A stretch of 64,000 nucleotides of DNA from Nocardia amamiensis (GCF_015477605.1 NZ_JADLQX010000014.1:145957-209956), one strand, 5' to 3'. Positions 26,358-36,920 are shown, numbered from the stretch's first letter. Notes: generated from the letters alone by a model not told the origin. Numbers and translations are program-made.

Positions 26358-26371
26358 TGAAACGCGTTCAT
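26358..26371. promoter_or_regulatory. KstR operator of fadA5
   Basis: TGAAACGCGTTCAT contains the nnnAACnnGTTnnn core with a partly palindromic flank. It lies 24 bp upstream of the fadA5 start. Confidence 0.75.
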
Positions 26372-26437
26372 AGCACTTGCCAGGGGCGGATCTGTCCGGT
26401 TTCTTTCCTCGTTCTCGCGCCTGTGCTTCAATGATTA

Positions 26438-26451
26438 TAGAACGTGTTTCA
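26438..26451. promoter_or_regulatory. KstR operator of cyp125
   Basis: TAGAACGTGTTTCA carries the AACnnGTT core and lies 22 bp before the cyp125 GTG, next to the ribosome site. It is the second of two sites in this divergent promoter region. Confidence 0.8.
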
Positions 26452-26472
26452 GTTTGTCGAAGGAGACATCTG

Positions 26473-27732
26473 GTGGTAGACACTCGGAATACCCGGCCGC
26501 ATCTCCCGGACGGGTTCGACGTCACGGACCCGGACATCTACGCCGAGCGTGTTCCGGTCGCGGAGTTCGCCGAACTGCGGCGGACCGCGCCGATCTGGTG
26601 GAATCCGCAGTCGCCCGACGTCAGCGGGTTCCACGACGACGGTTTCTGGGTGGTCAGCAAGCACGCCGATGTCAAGGAGGTCTCGCGGCGCAGCGATGTG
26701 TTCTCCAGTTACGAGAACACCGCCATCCCGCGGTTCAACGACGACATCGCCCGCGAGCAGATCGAGCTGCAACGCATCGTCCTGCTGAACATGGACGCGC
26801 CCGAGCACACCAAACTGCGCAAGATCATCTCGCGCGGGTTCACGCCGCGCGCCATCAACGGTCTGCGCGCCGAGCTGTCGGCCCGCGCCGAGGCGATCGT
26901 GAAGGCGGCAGCCGAAGCCGGTTCCGGGGACTTCGTCACCCAGGTCGCCTGCGAACTGCCGCTGCAGGCCATCGCCGAGCTGATCGGCGTCCCGCAGGAA
27001 GACCGGATGAAGGTGTTCACCTGGTCCAACGACATGACCGGCTACGACGACCCGGAGAGCACCGCCGACCCGGTCGCGGCCTCCGCCGAGATCCTCGGTT
27101 ACGCCTACCAGATGGCGGCCTCGCGCAAGCAGTGCCCGGCCGACGACATCGTGACCACGCTGATCGAGGCCGACATCGATGGTGACAAGCTCACGGAGGA
27201 GGAGTTCGGCTTCTTCGTGATCATGCTCGCCGTTGCAGGCAACGAGACCACCCGCAACGCCATCTCGCACGGCATGATGGCGTTCCTGGAGAACCCGGAC
27301 CAGTGGGAGCTGTTCAAGAAGGAGCGGCCCGCCACGGCCGCTGACGAGATCATCCGCTGGGCCACCCCGGTCACCTCGTTCCAGCGGACCGCGCTGGAGG
27401 ACACCGAACTGGGCGGCGTGCGGATCAAGAAGGGGCAGCGCGTGGTGATGCTGTACCGCTCGGCCAACTTCGACGAGGACGTCTTCGATCAGCCGGAGAA
27501 GTTCGACATCATGCGCAAGGACAACCCGCATCTGGCCTTCGGCGGCACCGGCGCGCACTTCTGCATCGGGGCCAACCTGGCCCGGCTGGAGATCGATCTG
27601 ATCTTCAACGCCATCGCCGATCACCTGCCCGATATCACCAAGGTCGCCGACGTGAAGCGGCTGCGCTCGGGCTGGCTGAATGGGATCAAGGAGTTTCCGG
27701 TCGACTACAAGACGTGCCCGGTCGCGCACTGA
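26473..27732 (+). CDS. cyp125: Cytochrome P450 CYP125, sterol C26/27-hydroxylase
   Basis: This 419-aa P450 has the I-helix oxygen-binding motif AVAGNETTRNAISHGMMAF, the ExxR pair in DEIIRWATP, and heme ligand Cys364 in FGGTGAHFCIGANLAR. The N-terminus (HLPDGFDVTDPDIYAERVPVAEFAELR, WWNPQSPD) and C-terminus (RSGWLNGIKEFPVDY) are diagnostic of CYP125, which oxidises the terminal methyl of the cholesterol side chain to start its degradation. I chose the GTG at 26473 because AAGGAGA precedes it; the longer frame would cross the KstR operator. Confidence 0.94.
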   Translation: MVDTRNTRPHLPDGFDVTDPDIYAERVPVAEFAELRRTAPIWWNPQSPDVSGFHDDGFWVVSKHADVKEVSRRSDVFSSYENTAIPRFNDDIAREQIELQRIVLLNMDAPEHTKLRKIISRGFTPRAINGLRAELSARAEAIVKAAAEAGSGDFVTQVACELPLQAIAELIGVPQEDRMKVFTWSNDMTGYDDPESTADPVAASAEILGYAYQMAASRKQCPADDIVTTLIEADIDGDKLTEEEFGFFVIMLAVAGNETTRNAISHGMMAFLENPDQWELFKKERPATAADEIIRWATPVTSFQRTALEDTELGGVRIKKGQRVVMLYRSANFDEDVFDQPEKFDIMRKDNPHLAFGGTGAHFCIGANLARLEIDLIFNAIADHLPDITKVADVKRLRSGWLNGIKEFPVDYKTCPVAH

Positions 27733-27740
27733 GATCCGAA

Positions 27741-27774
27741 AGGGGCCCGCCCACCGTATGGTGCGCGGGCCCCT
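27741..27774. terminator. Hairpin terminator between cyp125 and the SnoaL gene
   Basis: A 10-bp perfect stem AGGGGCCCGC with an inner ACC/GGT pairing and a short TCTCTC tail. It lies between convergent genes and probably serves both. Confidence 0.82.
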
Positions 27775-27793
27775 CTCTCGTTCGCCAGGGCGT

Positions 27794-28207
27794 TCAGTCG
27801 ACCGGTCGCGCGGTCGCCATGGCACGGTCGACCTCCCAGAACGCGCGCAGGGCGGCGATCTTGCCGTCGTGGTCCACCCGGTAGGTGAACACGCCGTCGG
27901 CGTCGATCCGATGACCGCCGATCGTGCTGCGGATGGTGCCGGTGAAGGCGACTTCCTTGCCGCAGGCGAACGAGTCGCCGAACCGGAACTCGATCAGGTC
28001 GGTCTTGGCGATCGCCTTGTCCCAGAACGCGGCGATGGCCTCCTTACCTCGGTGTCCCTTGCCTTCCGGGTCGAACCCGGACGGGCCGATCGGGTCTTCC
28101 ACGATGCCGTCCTCGGCGAACAGCGCCACCCATGCCTGCTTGTCCCGCGCTCGAACCGCGGCCTGCGAGGCGAGGCCCGCCGCCCTGGCCGGGTGCTCTT
28201 CGGTCAT
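27794..28207 (-). CDS. SnoaL-like (NTF2-fold) protein
   Basis: This 137-aa single-domain NTF2-fold protein contains AWVALFAEDGIVEDPIGPSGFDPEGKGHRGKEAIAAFWDKAI and a C-terminal ALRAFWEVDRA, typical of SnoaL/ketosteroid-isomerase-like proteins. The fold is used by steroid delta-isomerases and cyclases, but the specific reaction here is not established. It is the last gene of the KstR-controlled operon beginning with the DUF35 protein. Its ATG at 28207 overlaps the LLM stop (ATGA). Confidence 0.83.
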   Translation of the reverse strand: MTEEHPARAAGLASQAAVRARDKQAWVALFAEDGIVEDPIGPSGFDPEGKGHRGKEAIAAFWDKAIAKTDLIEFRFGDSFACGKEVAFTGTIRSTIGGHRIDADGVFTYRVDHDGKIAALRAFWEVDRAMATARPVD

Positions 28208-29111
28208 GGCATGTCCTTTCCTCGCTGCGCGGCCACGATCGGCTCGGCGACGTTCTGCTGCGCGAACTTGCGCAGCGAGTCCTGTTTGGCGGCGAGCTCG
28301 CCATCGAAACCGATGCCGTCGGCCAGCCACGGCACCACGATCGCGTCGGTGACGCCCGCGTCGGCGAGATCCTGATACCCGGACCGGCCGAAGCGGTCGA
28401 CGCACACCGCCTGGATCTCGAACGGTTCGCCAGCCCTGCCGAATTCGGCGCGCAGCGCATCGAGTCTTGCGATCGTGCGCCGCAGCTCGTCATAGGTCAT
28501 CATGGCCGAGGTCCAGCCGTCGCCCACCCGTGCGGCGCGCCGCAGCGCCGCGTCGGTGTGCCCGCCGATGTAGAACGGCACCGGCTCGCTCGGCGCCGGG
28601 CTCATCTGCAATGGATCGAAGTCGAAGAACTCGCCGTGATACTCGACCATTCCTCCGCCCAGGACCAGCTTGATGACCTCGATCATCTCGTCCACCCGGG
28701 CGCCGCGCCGCGCGAACGGCACTCCGCACCACTCGAATTCCTCCGGCGCCCAGCCGATCCCGACGCCGAAGCCGAAGCGGTTGCCGGACAGGTTGGCCAC
28801 CGAGCCGACCTGCCGGGCCAGCAGCAGCGGGTTGCGCGAACCCAGCTTCAGCACGTTCGTGTAGAAGCGGATGCGGCTGGTGACGGCCGCCATGGCCGTC
28901 GCGCCGATGAGCGGGTCGACCCACGGGGTGTCGGGTCCCCAGAACCGGCTGCCGTCAGGCGTGTACGGGTATTTCGCCGCCGCCGACTTCATGTAGAACA
29001 GCGAGTCCGGCAGCGCGATCGACGAAAAGCCACATTCCTCGGCGGTTTTCGCGAGTTCCGGCAGCTGGTCCAGTGGACTCAGCGCGATCCCGAGGGTGAA
29101 CTTCAGGGACG

Positions 29112-29115
<4 letters not shown>
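28204..29115 (-). CDS. LLM-class F420-dependent oxidoreductase
   Basis: This 303-aa luciferase-like TIM barrel contains KTAEECGFSSIALPDSLF, the repeated LGSRNPLLLARQVGSVANLSGNRFGFGVGIGWAPEEFEWCGVPFA motif and PFYIGGHTDAALRRAARVGDGW. Proteins of this type use F420 or FMN; an F420 role is the usual annotation in this lineage. The GTG start at 29115 overlaps the ltp3 stop (GTGA). Its steroid substrate is unknown. A second, only distantly similar LLM protein lies at 32459. Confidence 0.83.
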
Positions 29116-30274
<1,159 letters not shown>

Positions 30275-30278
<4 letters not shown>

Positions 30279-31315
30279 CGGGTCGTCTCCGATTCCAAAA
30301 CGGTCACAAGGTTCTGCTGAAGGGCGGGGCCACTGGTGGCGTGGGCGAGGGCGCGATTCGCCGAGCCCGCCATGATCGCCTCGGCCGCGAAGCCGATGCG
30401 CTCCAGGCCCGCCGCGAACATGGGGTTGGCCGCGAGCGCGCCGCCGGAGGGGTTGATCGCGGTGCCGTCGCGCAGGCCGATAGCCTCGGTGAGGATCAAC
30501 TGCTGATGGCTGAACGGCGCGTGCAGTTCCGCGATGTCGAAACCGCTGGTGTCGCCGCGGGTGGCGGCCTGGGCCGCGGCCGACGTCGAGGGGGAGACGG
30601 TGAGGTCGCGTGCGCCGAGGACCGGGGTGTCCACCCGGTGCGCCATGCCGGTGATCCAGGCGGGACGCTCGCACAGTTCGCGGGCGCGATCACCGACCGC
30701 CAGCACGACCGCCGCCGCGCCGTCGGTGATCGGCGCGACATCGTGCGCGCGCAGCGGATCGGCGACATACGGGTTGTCCAGCAGGCTGTCGACGTCACCG
30801 GATTCGCCCGCGGCCACGGCCGCCATGTCGCGCTCGGTCCAGCGACCGGCATCGAGCCCCGCGCGCGCCTGCAATCCGGCGATGGACAGCGCGTCCGGCC
30901 ACAGCGGCGCGACCAGGTACGGGTCCAGCTGCATGGTGAGGACTTGGCGCAGCGTCCCTGCGGAGGACTTGCCGAAGCCGTACACCAGCGCGGTCTTCGC
31001 CTGCCCCGAGCGCAGTTTCACCCACGCCTCGTACAGCGCCCAGGCGGCGTCCATCTCCACGTGCGATTCGTTGATCGGCGGCACCGCGCCGATCGCGTCG
31101 ATCGCCGAGATGAACGAAAATGCGCGTCCGGCAAGGTAATCGGAGGACCCCGAGCACCAGAAGCCGATATCGGACTTGGTGATGCCGAGCCGGTCGTAGA
31201 GCTGCTGGAAGCAGGGCACCAGCATCTCGACGCCATTGGTGGTGCCGAAGGTCTCCGGCACGTGCGGTGCGTGGGCGAAACCCACGACCGCGATGTCGGT
31301 GGCGTTGTCAGTCAA
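30275..31315 (-). CDS. ltp4: Ltp4-like thiolase-fold lipid-transfer protein
   Basis: This 346-aa thiolase-superfamily protein contains AVVGFAHAPHVPETFGTTNGVEMLVPCF, ESHVEMDAAWALYEAWVKLRSGQAKTALVYGFGKSS and INPSGGALAANPMFAAGLERIG. The catalytic Cys position is again unoccupied. It starts at a TTG at 31315 with GAGAGG upstream, an unusual start codon. With ltp3 and the DUF35 protein it matches the mycobacterial Rv3521-ltp4-ltp3 trio and probably forms a retro-aldol complex for branched side chains (inference from the Ltp2-ChsH2 system). Confidence 0.85.
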
Positions 31316-31327
31316 CGTGCGCCTCTC

Positions 31328-32344
31328 TCAGAGGTGGTGCTTGTAGGTCTCGTAGTCGGCGTCCGGCTCGCCGGTGGGACGGAAGTGGTCCACGTTCTCC
31401 AGGCCGTAGCCCCACTCCTCGCGCGGCTTCCACACCGCCTCCACCCGCATGCCCATGCGCACTTCGCCGGCGTCGCAGCCGAGCACCAGATGCAGCACCG
31501 GGATGTCCGCGCCGTCCAGCAGCACATACGCCGCGACGTACGGCGGCTTGATCCGCTGCCCGAGGAACGGCACGTTGACGATGCAGAAGGTGGTCACCGT
31601 CCCGCGGTCGGGCAGCTCGATGAAGTCGTTGGTCGGCCTGCCGTCGGTCGGGTTCGCGCCGCGCGGCGGGAAGTACACCTTGCCCATGGCGTCGGTGCGC
31701 GCGCCGATCAGCTTGCCCTCGGCGAGTCCGCGCAAGTAGACGGTCTCCTGCGGGGAGGCGGTGTGCTTGTAGGACAGGTCGACCGGGGTGGTGATCATGG
31801 TGACCGGCTCGGCCGCGGGGCCGGATTCGGCAGGCGTCCCGGATTTCTCGCCGGGCTCGAAGCACACTATGTCGCGAATGCTGCCCTCGGTCTGTGCCGC
31901 CCAGCGAGCGGTCACCCGCAAGCCGGTGTGGATGTCCTCCGGCGCGGCGACGTCGACCGCGTGCAGCAAGGCCGTGTCGGCGCCGTCGAGGCGGATCAAC
32001 GCCCAGGCGAACGGACGGTCGAAGGGCTGACCGGGCAGCGGGTCGCGCACCCAGGTCCACGATTCGACAGTGCCGTTTTCGGCGACGTCGACGAAATCGG
32101 TCAGCGGTTCGGCGGTAATCGGGTCGTATTCCGGCGGCGGCACGATCACCCGGCCGTCTGAGCCGCGCGCGCCGACGATCTTGCGGTCGCGCAGGTTGGT
32201 CAAAAACGTCCCGATGGTGATTCCGACGGAGCGGGTGTAATCGAATCGCACCCGCAGGGGCGCGCTGAGTACCTCGGGCACGGTGTCCAATCCCGTGCCA
32301 CTCCCACCCGCGATTGCCGTGGATGCAGTATTCCCCTGAGTCAC
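31328..32344 (-). CDS. Tandem DUF35/OB-fold protein (Rv3521-type)
   Basis: This 338-aa protein contains two OB-fold DUF35 units. The first covers about residues 40-160 (LRDRKIVGARGSDGRVIVPPPEY ... LLHAVDVAAPEDIHTGLRVTARW). The second covers 200-320 (LAEGKLIGARTDAMGKVYFPPRG ... LHLVLGCDAGEVRMGMRVEAVW). Neither has the CxxC pairs of the usual rubredoxin-like zinc ribbon. DUF35 proteins such as ChsH2 partner thiolase-fold aldolases, matching the ltp4 and ltp3 genes downstream. GTG start at 32344, ten bases from the KstR operator. Confidence 0.85.
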   Translation of the reverse strand: MTQGNTASTAIAGGSGTGLDTVPEVLSAPLRVRFDYTRSVGITIGTFLTNLRDRKIVGARGSDGRVIVPPPEYDPITAEPLTDFVDVAENGTVESWTWVRDPLPGQPFDRPFAWALIRLDGADTALLHAVDVAAPEDIHTGLRVTARWAAQTEGSIRDIVCFEPGEKSGTPAESGPAAEPVTMITTPVDLSYKHTASPQETVYLRGLAEGKLIGARTDAMGKVYFPPRGANPTDGRPTNDFIELPDRGTVTTFCIVNVPFLGQRIKPPYVAAYVLLDGADIPVLHLVLGCDAGEVRMGMRVEAVWKPREEWGYGLENVDHFRPTGEPDADYETYKHHL

Positions 32345-32353
32345 GATATCGAG

Positions 32354-32367
32354 TAGAACAGGTTCTA
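32354..32367. promoter_or_regulatory. KstR operator, DUF35-ltp operon / LLM gene
   Basis: TAGAACAGGTTCTA is a perfect 6+2+6 palindrome with the AACnnGTT core. It lies 10 bp from the DUF35 start and about 92 bp from the divergent LLM start, so it can control both operons. Confidence 0.88.
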
Positions 32368-32458
32368 ACTCTGGTGGCAAGCGGCGGTGTGGGTAATCGG
32401 CAGGAAGGTCCGCTGACGCCGCCGATGCCAAACGCAGTCGATCGGAAAGGGGTCCGGC

Positions 32459-33496
32459 GTGAAGTTCGGATTGCAACTCGGGTACTGGATGGCTCAGCCG
32501 CCCGCGAACGCGGGGGAACTGGTGGCGGCGGCCGAGGAAGCCGGGTTCGACGCCGTGTTCGCCGCCGAGTCCTGGGGGTCGGACGCCTTCGGTCCGCTCG
32601 CCTGGTGGGGTTCCGCCACGCGGCGGGTGCGCCTCGGGACCTCGGTGGTGCAGATGTCCGCGCGCACTCCCGCGGCGACCGCCATGCACGCCCTCACCCT
32701 CGATCACCTCAGCGGCGGCCGTGCGATTCTCGGCCTCGGCGTCTCCGGCCCGCAGGTGGTGGAGGGCTGGTACGGGCAGCCGTTCGCCAAGCCGCTGCAG
32801 CGCACCAGGGAGTACGTCGACATCGTGCGCAAGGTGCTGGCCCGCGAGGCGCCGGTCACCAACGACGGCCCGCACTATCCACTGCCCTACACCGGGCCGG
32901 GTTCGCTCGGACTCGGCAAGCCGCTCAAGCCGATCGTGCATCCGCTACGTGCGGATTTGCCGATCTGGCTGGGCGCGGAGGGGCCGAAGAATGTCGCACT
33001 CACCGCCGAGATCGCCGATGGCTGGCTGGCCATCTACTACGCGCCCCGCCTGGCCGGGATGTACCACGACTGGCTCGACGAGGGCTTCGCTCGGGCGGGT
33101 GCGCGGCGCAGCGGGGACGACTTCGAGATCGCCGCGAGCTGCCAGGTGGTGATCACCGACGACCCGGCGAGCGAGCTGGCGCGGATGCGCTGGATCATGG
33201 CGCTCTACATCGGCGGCATGGGCGCGCCGGAGCTGAACTTCCACGCCCAGGTGTACCGGCGGATGGGCTACGACCGCGAGGTCGACGAGATCGGGCAGCT
33301 GTTCCAGGCGGGCAAGAAGGCCGAGGCCGCGGCGGCCGTGCCGGACGAGTTGATCCTGGACACCGCGATCATCGGCGACGAGGAGCACGTCCGGGAACAG
33401 CTGAAGGTATGGGAAGCCGCCGGCGTCACCATGATGCTGGTGTCGGTTCCCGATATCGCGCAATTGCGTCGGTTGGCACCCCTTGTCGAACAGTAG
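32459..33496 (+). CDS. F420-dependent LLM oxidoreductase (Rv3520c-type)
   Basis: This 345-aa luciferase-like oxidoreductase begins MKFGLQLGYWMAQPPANAGELVAAAEEAGFDAVFAAESWGSDAF and continues RVRLGTSVVQMSARTPAATAMHALTLDHLSGGRAILGLGVSGPQVVEGWYG. This matches M. tuberculosis Rv3520c almost segment by segment. It is part of the sterol regulon, but the reaction is not known. It starts at the GTG at 32459 with GAAAGGGG upstream. Its TAG stop doubles as the first three bases of the next KstR operator. Confidence 0.88.
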   Translation: MKFGLQLGYWMAQPPANAGELVAAAEEAGFDAVFAAESWGSDAFGPLAWWGSATRRVRLGTSVVQMSARTPAATAMHALTLDHLSGGRAILGLGVSGPQVVEGWYGQPFAKPLQRTREYVDIVRKVLAREAPVTNDGPHYPLPYTGPGSLGLGKPLKPIVHPLRADLPIWLGAEGPKNVALTAEIADGWLAIYYAPRLAGMYHDWLDEGFARAGARRSGDDFEIAASCQVVITDDPASELARMRWIMALYIGGMGAPELNFHAQVYRRMGYDREVDEIGQLFQAGKKAEAAAAVPDELILDTAIIGDEEHVREQLKVWEAAGVTMMLVSVPDIAQLRRLAPLVEQ

Positions 33497-33507
33497 AACA
33501 CGTTCTA
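33494..33507. promoter_or_regulatory. KstR operator upstream of the acyl-CoA synthetase gene
   Basis: TAGAACACGTTCTA is the consensus KstR palindrome. It overlaps the stop codon of the upstream LLM gene and ends 12 bp before the GTG of the synthetase, leaving almost no leader. Confidence 0.9.
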
Positions 33508-33518
33508 AATTCAATGGG

Positions 33519-35117
33519 GTGACTGCCTCACCCGCCCCGTCGGCTCCGCCTCCGCACCATTCCCCCGTGCAGGAGTCAGTGCAAATTCTCGGTCTGTGGA
33601 ACATCGCCGAAGCCGAACCCGATCGGATCGCGATGGTCGATTCGTCGGGCCGGGAGGTGACGTATCGCGAATTGGCAACGCTCGCCAATCGTTACGCCAC
33701 CGGCCTGCGGGGGCTCGGCCTCGAGACCGGCGACGTGCTGGTGAGCATGGTGCACAACTGTGTGGAGGCGATCGCCGCCTACTTCGCGGCCTATCAGTCC
33801 GGGTTGTACATCGTCGCGGTGAACTGGCATCTCACCGGCCCGGAAGTGGCCTACATCCTGGGCGACAGCGAGGCGAAGGCGTTCATCGCCAGCGACCGTT
33901 TCGCCGCCGCCGCGAAGGCCGCGGCCGACGAGGCGGGATTGCCCGCGACGGCACGGTTCGCGGTGGGCGAGATCGAGGGTTTCAAGTCGGTGGCCTGGCT
34001 CGGCGCCGCGGACACCGGGCGTCCGTCCGATCGCAGCACCGGTGCGCCGATGCTCTACACGTCGGGAACCACGGGACGGCCCAAGGGAGTTCGGCGCCCG
34101 CTCACCGGCGCCGACCCGGATGTCGTTCCGCCGCACACCACCGCGTTCTTCGGCCTCTTCGGCCTCGCGCCCTACGACGATCACGTGCACATCTGCGGCT
34201 CGCCGCTGTATCACACGGCGGTGCTGAACTTCGCCACCATCTCGATTCAGCTGGGCCACAAGCTCGTTCTGATGGATCGCTGGGACGCGGAGGAGATGCT
34301 GCGGCTGATCGACAAGTACCGCGTGACGCACAGCCACATGGTGCCCACTCAGTTCCACCGCCTGCTCGCGCTGCCGGAGGAAGTGCGCGCCAAGTACGAC
34401 GTCTCCTCGCTGCGCAGCATGGTGCACGGTGCCGCGCCCTGCCCGCAGGAGACCAAGCGGCAGATGCTCGAGTGGTGGGGGCCCACCGTCACCGAGTACT
34501 ACGCGGCCACCGAGGGCGGCGGGACCGTGATCAACGGCACCGACTGGTTGCGCAAGCCGGGCTCGGTGGGCAAGGCGTGGCCGTGGTCGGTGATCAAGGT
34601 GCTCAGCGAAGAGGACGGCTCCGAGGTCCCGGTCGGCGAACCCGGCCTGGTCTACATGCGCATGGGCGCTTCGAGTTTCGAGTACCACCACGACAAGGCC
34701 AAGACCGAGGACTCGCGCGTCGGCGACCTGTTCACCGTCGGCGACATCGGGCACCTCGACGAGGACGGCTACCTCTACCTGCACGACCGGCGCTCGGACC
34801 TGATCCTGTCCGGCGGGGTGAACATCTACCCCGCCGAGATCGAGAACGTCCTGATCACCCACCCGAAGGTCGCCGACGTAGCGGTTTTCGGCATCCCGCA
34901 TCCGGATTGGGGTCAGGAAGTAAAGGCGGTCGTGCAGCCCGCCGACGGGGCCGAAGGCGACGACGAACTCACCGCCGAACTGCTCGCCTTCGCCGCAACG
35001 CAATTGGCGAAGTACAAGATGCCCAAGTCGATCGACTACCTGCCCGAACTGCCGCGCGACCCGAACGGCAAGCTCTACAAACGCAAACTCCGCGACCGAT
35101 ACATCCCGGCGCGGTAA
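33519..35117 (+). CDS. Acyl-CoA synthetase of the KstR regulon
   Basis: This 532-aa AMP-forming ligase contains PMLYTSGTTGRPKGVRRP, YYAATEGGGT, FTVGDIGHLDEDGYLYLHDRRSDLILSGGVNIYPAEIE and the C-terminal catalytic lysine in DPNGKLYKRKLRDRY. KstR control points to activation of a sterol-derived acid. Unlike FadD19 it does not match a mycobacterial steroid ligase I can name, so I give no symbol. GTG start at 33519, directly after the operator. It is followed by a long structured intergenic region. Confidence 0.87.
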   Translation: MTASPAPSAPPPHHSPVQESVQILGLWNIAEAEPDRIAMVDSSGREVTYRELATLANRYATGLRGLGLETGDVLVSMVHNCVEAIAAYFAAYQSGLYIVAVNWHLTGPEVAYILGDSEAKAFIASDRFAAAAKAAADEAGLPATARFAVGEIEGFKSVAWLGAADTGRPSDRSTGAPMLYTSGTTGRPKGVRRPLTGADPDVVPPHTTAFFGLFGLAPYDDHVHICGSPLYHTAVLNFATISIQLGHKLVLMDRWDAEEMLRLIDKYRVTHSHMVPTQFHRLLALPEEVRAKYDVSSLRSMVHGAAPCPQETKRQMLEWWGPTVTEYYAATEGGGTVINGTDWLRKPGSVGKAWPWSVIKVLSEEDGSEVPVGEPGLVYMRMGASSFEYHHDKAKTEDSRVGDLFTVGDIGHLDEDGYLYLHDRRSDLILSGGVNIYPAEIENVLITHPKVADVAVFGIPHPDWGQEVKAVVQPADGAEGDDELTAELLAFAATQLAKYKMPKSIDYLPELPRDPNGKLYKRKLRDRYIPAR

Positions 35118-35139
35118 CGCGGCGCCTGTGAGCTCGGGA

Positions 35140-35722
35140 GTAGTCAAATGGTTGCTCTCTCTGGCCCCGAAGCCACCATTCGACTCCCCTCGATGCTCGA
35201 GTTCTCCAACGCAACCACAGCCGGTCGACTGGGCTGGGACTGCGGGTGCGTGATCGACGGCGGGAGGTAAGCCGGGTGCGGCACTCAGCGTGCCCAGCAC
35301 TGCTCCGGTACACCCATGGAACCGTGCGCCTAACTATGGAGCATCCCCAGAGAAATCTCTGCCGGAGGCTTCGAGTAATGCCTTGGCTACCACGGTATTC
35401 CTCCCGGGCAGTGCCGGGCGCGTCGGGTGCCGTACCCGGCTTACCTCCCGCGGTTGGTCGCAACCCGTCGGCTTCCAGCGTGGTCAACCGGCTGTGGTTG
35501 CGTTCAGAAATCCAAGTGAGGGAGCTTTCGTGGATCGGCGGTAGTCATATGGTGGCTGGCCCGCCCCCTCGAGCCGCCATTTGACTCCGCTCGATGCTCC
35601 AGTTCGACAATGCGACTACAGCGTTGACGGATTTGGCGAGGTTTGAGTGGAAGCGCGGTCGGGTTGTGGATTCGGTAGTGAAATGGCGGCTCGGACTTTG
35701 ATATCCGGGCCGCCATTTCTCC
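35140..35722. repeat. Three copies of a hairpin repeat beginning GTAGTxAxATGG
   Basis: Copies start at 35140, 35541 and 35675. The first two align without gaps for about 80 bp at roughly three quarters identity. Each can fold because ATGGNNGCT near its left end pairs with AGCCNCCAT about 25 bp on. The third keeps only the hairpin part. They flank the large foldback at 35208-35504. No gene is supported anywhere in 35118-35739. Confidence 0.65.
35208..35504. repeat. Long symmetric foldback (imperfect palindrome, ~300 bp)
   Basis: A perfect 18-bp inverted repeat pairs 35208-35225 with 35487-35504. A 24-bp inverted repeat with one mismatch pairs 35261-35284 with 35427-35450. Weaker complementarity continues inward (about 35288-35310 with 35400-35422), and CAGAGAAATCTCTG at 35348-35361 is a perfect terminal hairpin. 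All pairs share a centre near 35355, so the element can fold as one long rod. It could be a transcribed structured RNA, a terminator region or a MITE-like element. Confidence 0.72.
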
Positions 35723-35739
35723 GGGTCAACTCACGCTGG

Positions 35740-36741
35740 TCAGCTGACCGGCTCGCGGAGTTCGGGGGCGAGGCCGAACAGCGGGAACAGCTTTTCGGTG
35801 TCGAGGAAGAAGTTCAGACCGGCGATGGTGTCGCCGTCGAGTTCCAGCACCGTGATCGACCACGGCACCCACACGCCCGGCTCGGCGCCTGGCTTGTAAT
35901 GGCCGAAGGCGGGCAGGCCGTTGGCGCCTGCCAACCGGACCAGTCGCGAGTCGCGGCAGGCGCTTCCGGTGCCGAGCATGAACGCGGCCACGTTCTCCGG
36001 GCCGGAGATCCACAGCTCGATCGGCGGCATGGAGAGTGCAACATCCTGTTTCAGCAGGGACGTCAGCGTGTCCATGTCGTAGGCCTCGAACGCCTTGACG
36101 AAGTTGTCCACCAGTCGGCGCTGGTCCTCGTCGGTCTCGTCGTAGCTGTCGGTGGCCGCCGGCTGGACCTTGGACATGGTCGCCCGCGCCCGCTGCAGCG
36201 CGCTGTTCACCGACGCGGGTGACATGGTGAGCGCCTCGGCGGTCTCGCTGGCGGAGAACCGCAGGACCTCGCGCATGATCAGGATGGCGCGCTGGGTGGC
36301 GGGCAAGTGCTGGCAGGCGGCGACGAAGGCCAGGCGCAGGGTGTCCTTGGCGCTGGCGTGCTCGGCCGGATCGGCGCCGAAGGCGAGCGCGTTCGGGATG
36401 GGCTCGATCCAGACGTAATCCGGCTGCGGCGCCGGTAGCGGCGATTCCGGCCGCGACGGGCCGGACAGATCCATCGGCCGTGCCCTGCGCTGCGGGCCGT
36501 CGAGCATGTCCAGGCAGACGTTCGTCGTGATCTTGTACAGCCAGGACCGGAGGCTGGCCCGGCCCTCGAAGGAGGCATAGGACTTCCACGCGCGGGTGAA
36601 GGTCTCCTGCACCGCGTCCTCCGCTTCGAAGGACGAGCCGAGCATACGGTAGGCGTACGCGCACAGCTCTCTGCGATGGGTCTCGAACGAGGCGAGCACA
36701 TCGGGAGCGAGGCCCGCGGTGGAGCCGGGCGAGTCGTTCAT
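35740..36741 (-). CDS. ECF sigma factor with C-terminal SnoaL-like domain (SigG-like)
   Basis: This 333-aa sigma-70-family factor has region 2 (YAYRMLGSSFEAEDAVQETFTRAWKSY ... SLRSWLYKITTNVCLDMLD), region 4 (LPATQRAILIMREVLRFSASETAEALTMSPASVNSALQRARA) and a SnoaL-like C-terminal domain from about residue 205. This layout is that of SigG/SigJ-type ECF factors, in which the SnoaL domain modulates activity in place of a separate anti-sigma factor. I start at MNDSPGSTAGL (36741). It is divergent from a VOC-family gene, its probable target. Confidence 0.87.
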   Translation of the reverse strand: MNDSPGSTAGLAPDVLASFETHRRELCAYAYRMLGSSFEAEDAVQETFTRAWKSYASFEGRASLRSWLYKITTNVCLDMLDGPQRRARPMDLSGPSRPESPLPAPQPDYVWIEPIPNALAFGADPAEHASAKDTLRLAFVAACQHLPATQRAILIMREVLRFSASETAEALTMSPASVNSALQRARATMSKVQPAATDSYDETDEDQRRLVDNFVKAFEAYDMDTLTSLLKQDVALSMPPIELWISGPENVAAFMLGTGSACRDSRLVRLAGANGLPAFGHYKPGAEPGVWVPWSITVLELDGDTIAGLNFFLDTEKLFPLFGLAPELREPVS

Positions 36742-36920
36742 GGGTGCCACCCTGCCACAGGCCACCGACACAAAACAGGTCTCGAAGCTCGAGACGCGCA
36801 CAGATCAAGATCATTAAACCTGTTCGGTGTGTGGCACGGGTCACCGAGCGGTGCGATGAGTTTTTCTGTGGTGGCCCGTCATATCGAGTGACACGAACGG
36901 ATGCTCGAAAGGACGAGGCC

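Noticed and set aside
35246..35584. 112-codon ORF inside the foldback region
   Set aside because: Arg- and Pro-rich with no domain, and its bases are explained by the symmetric inverted repeats.
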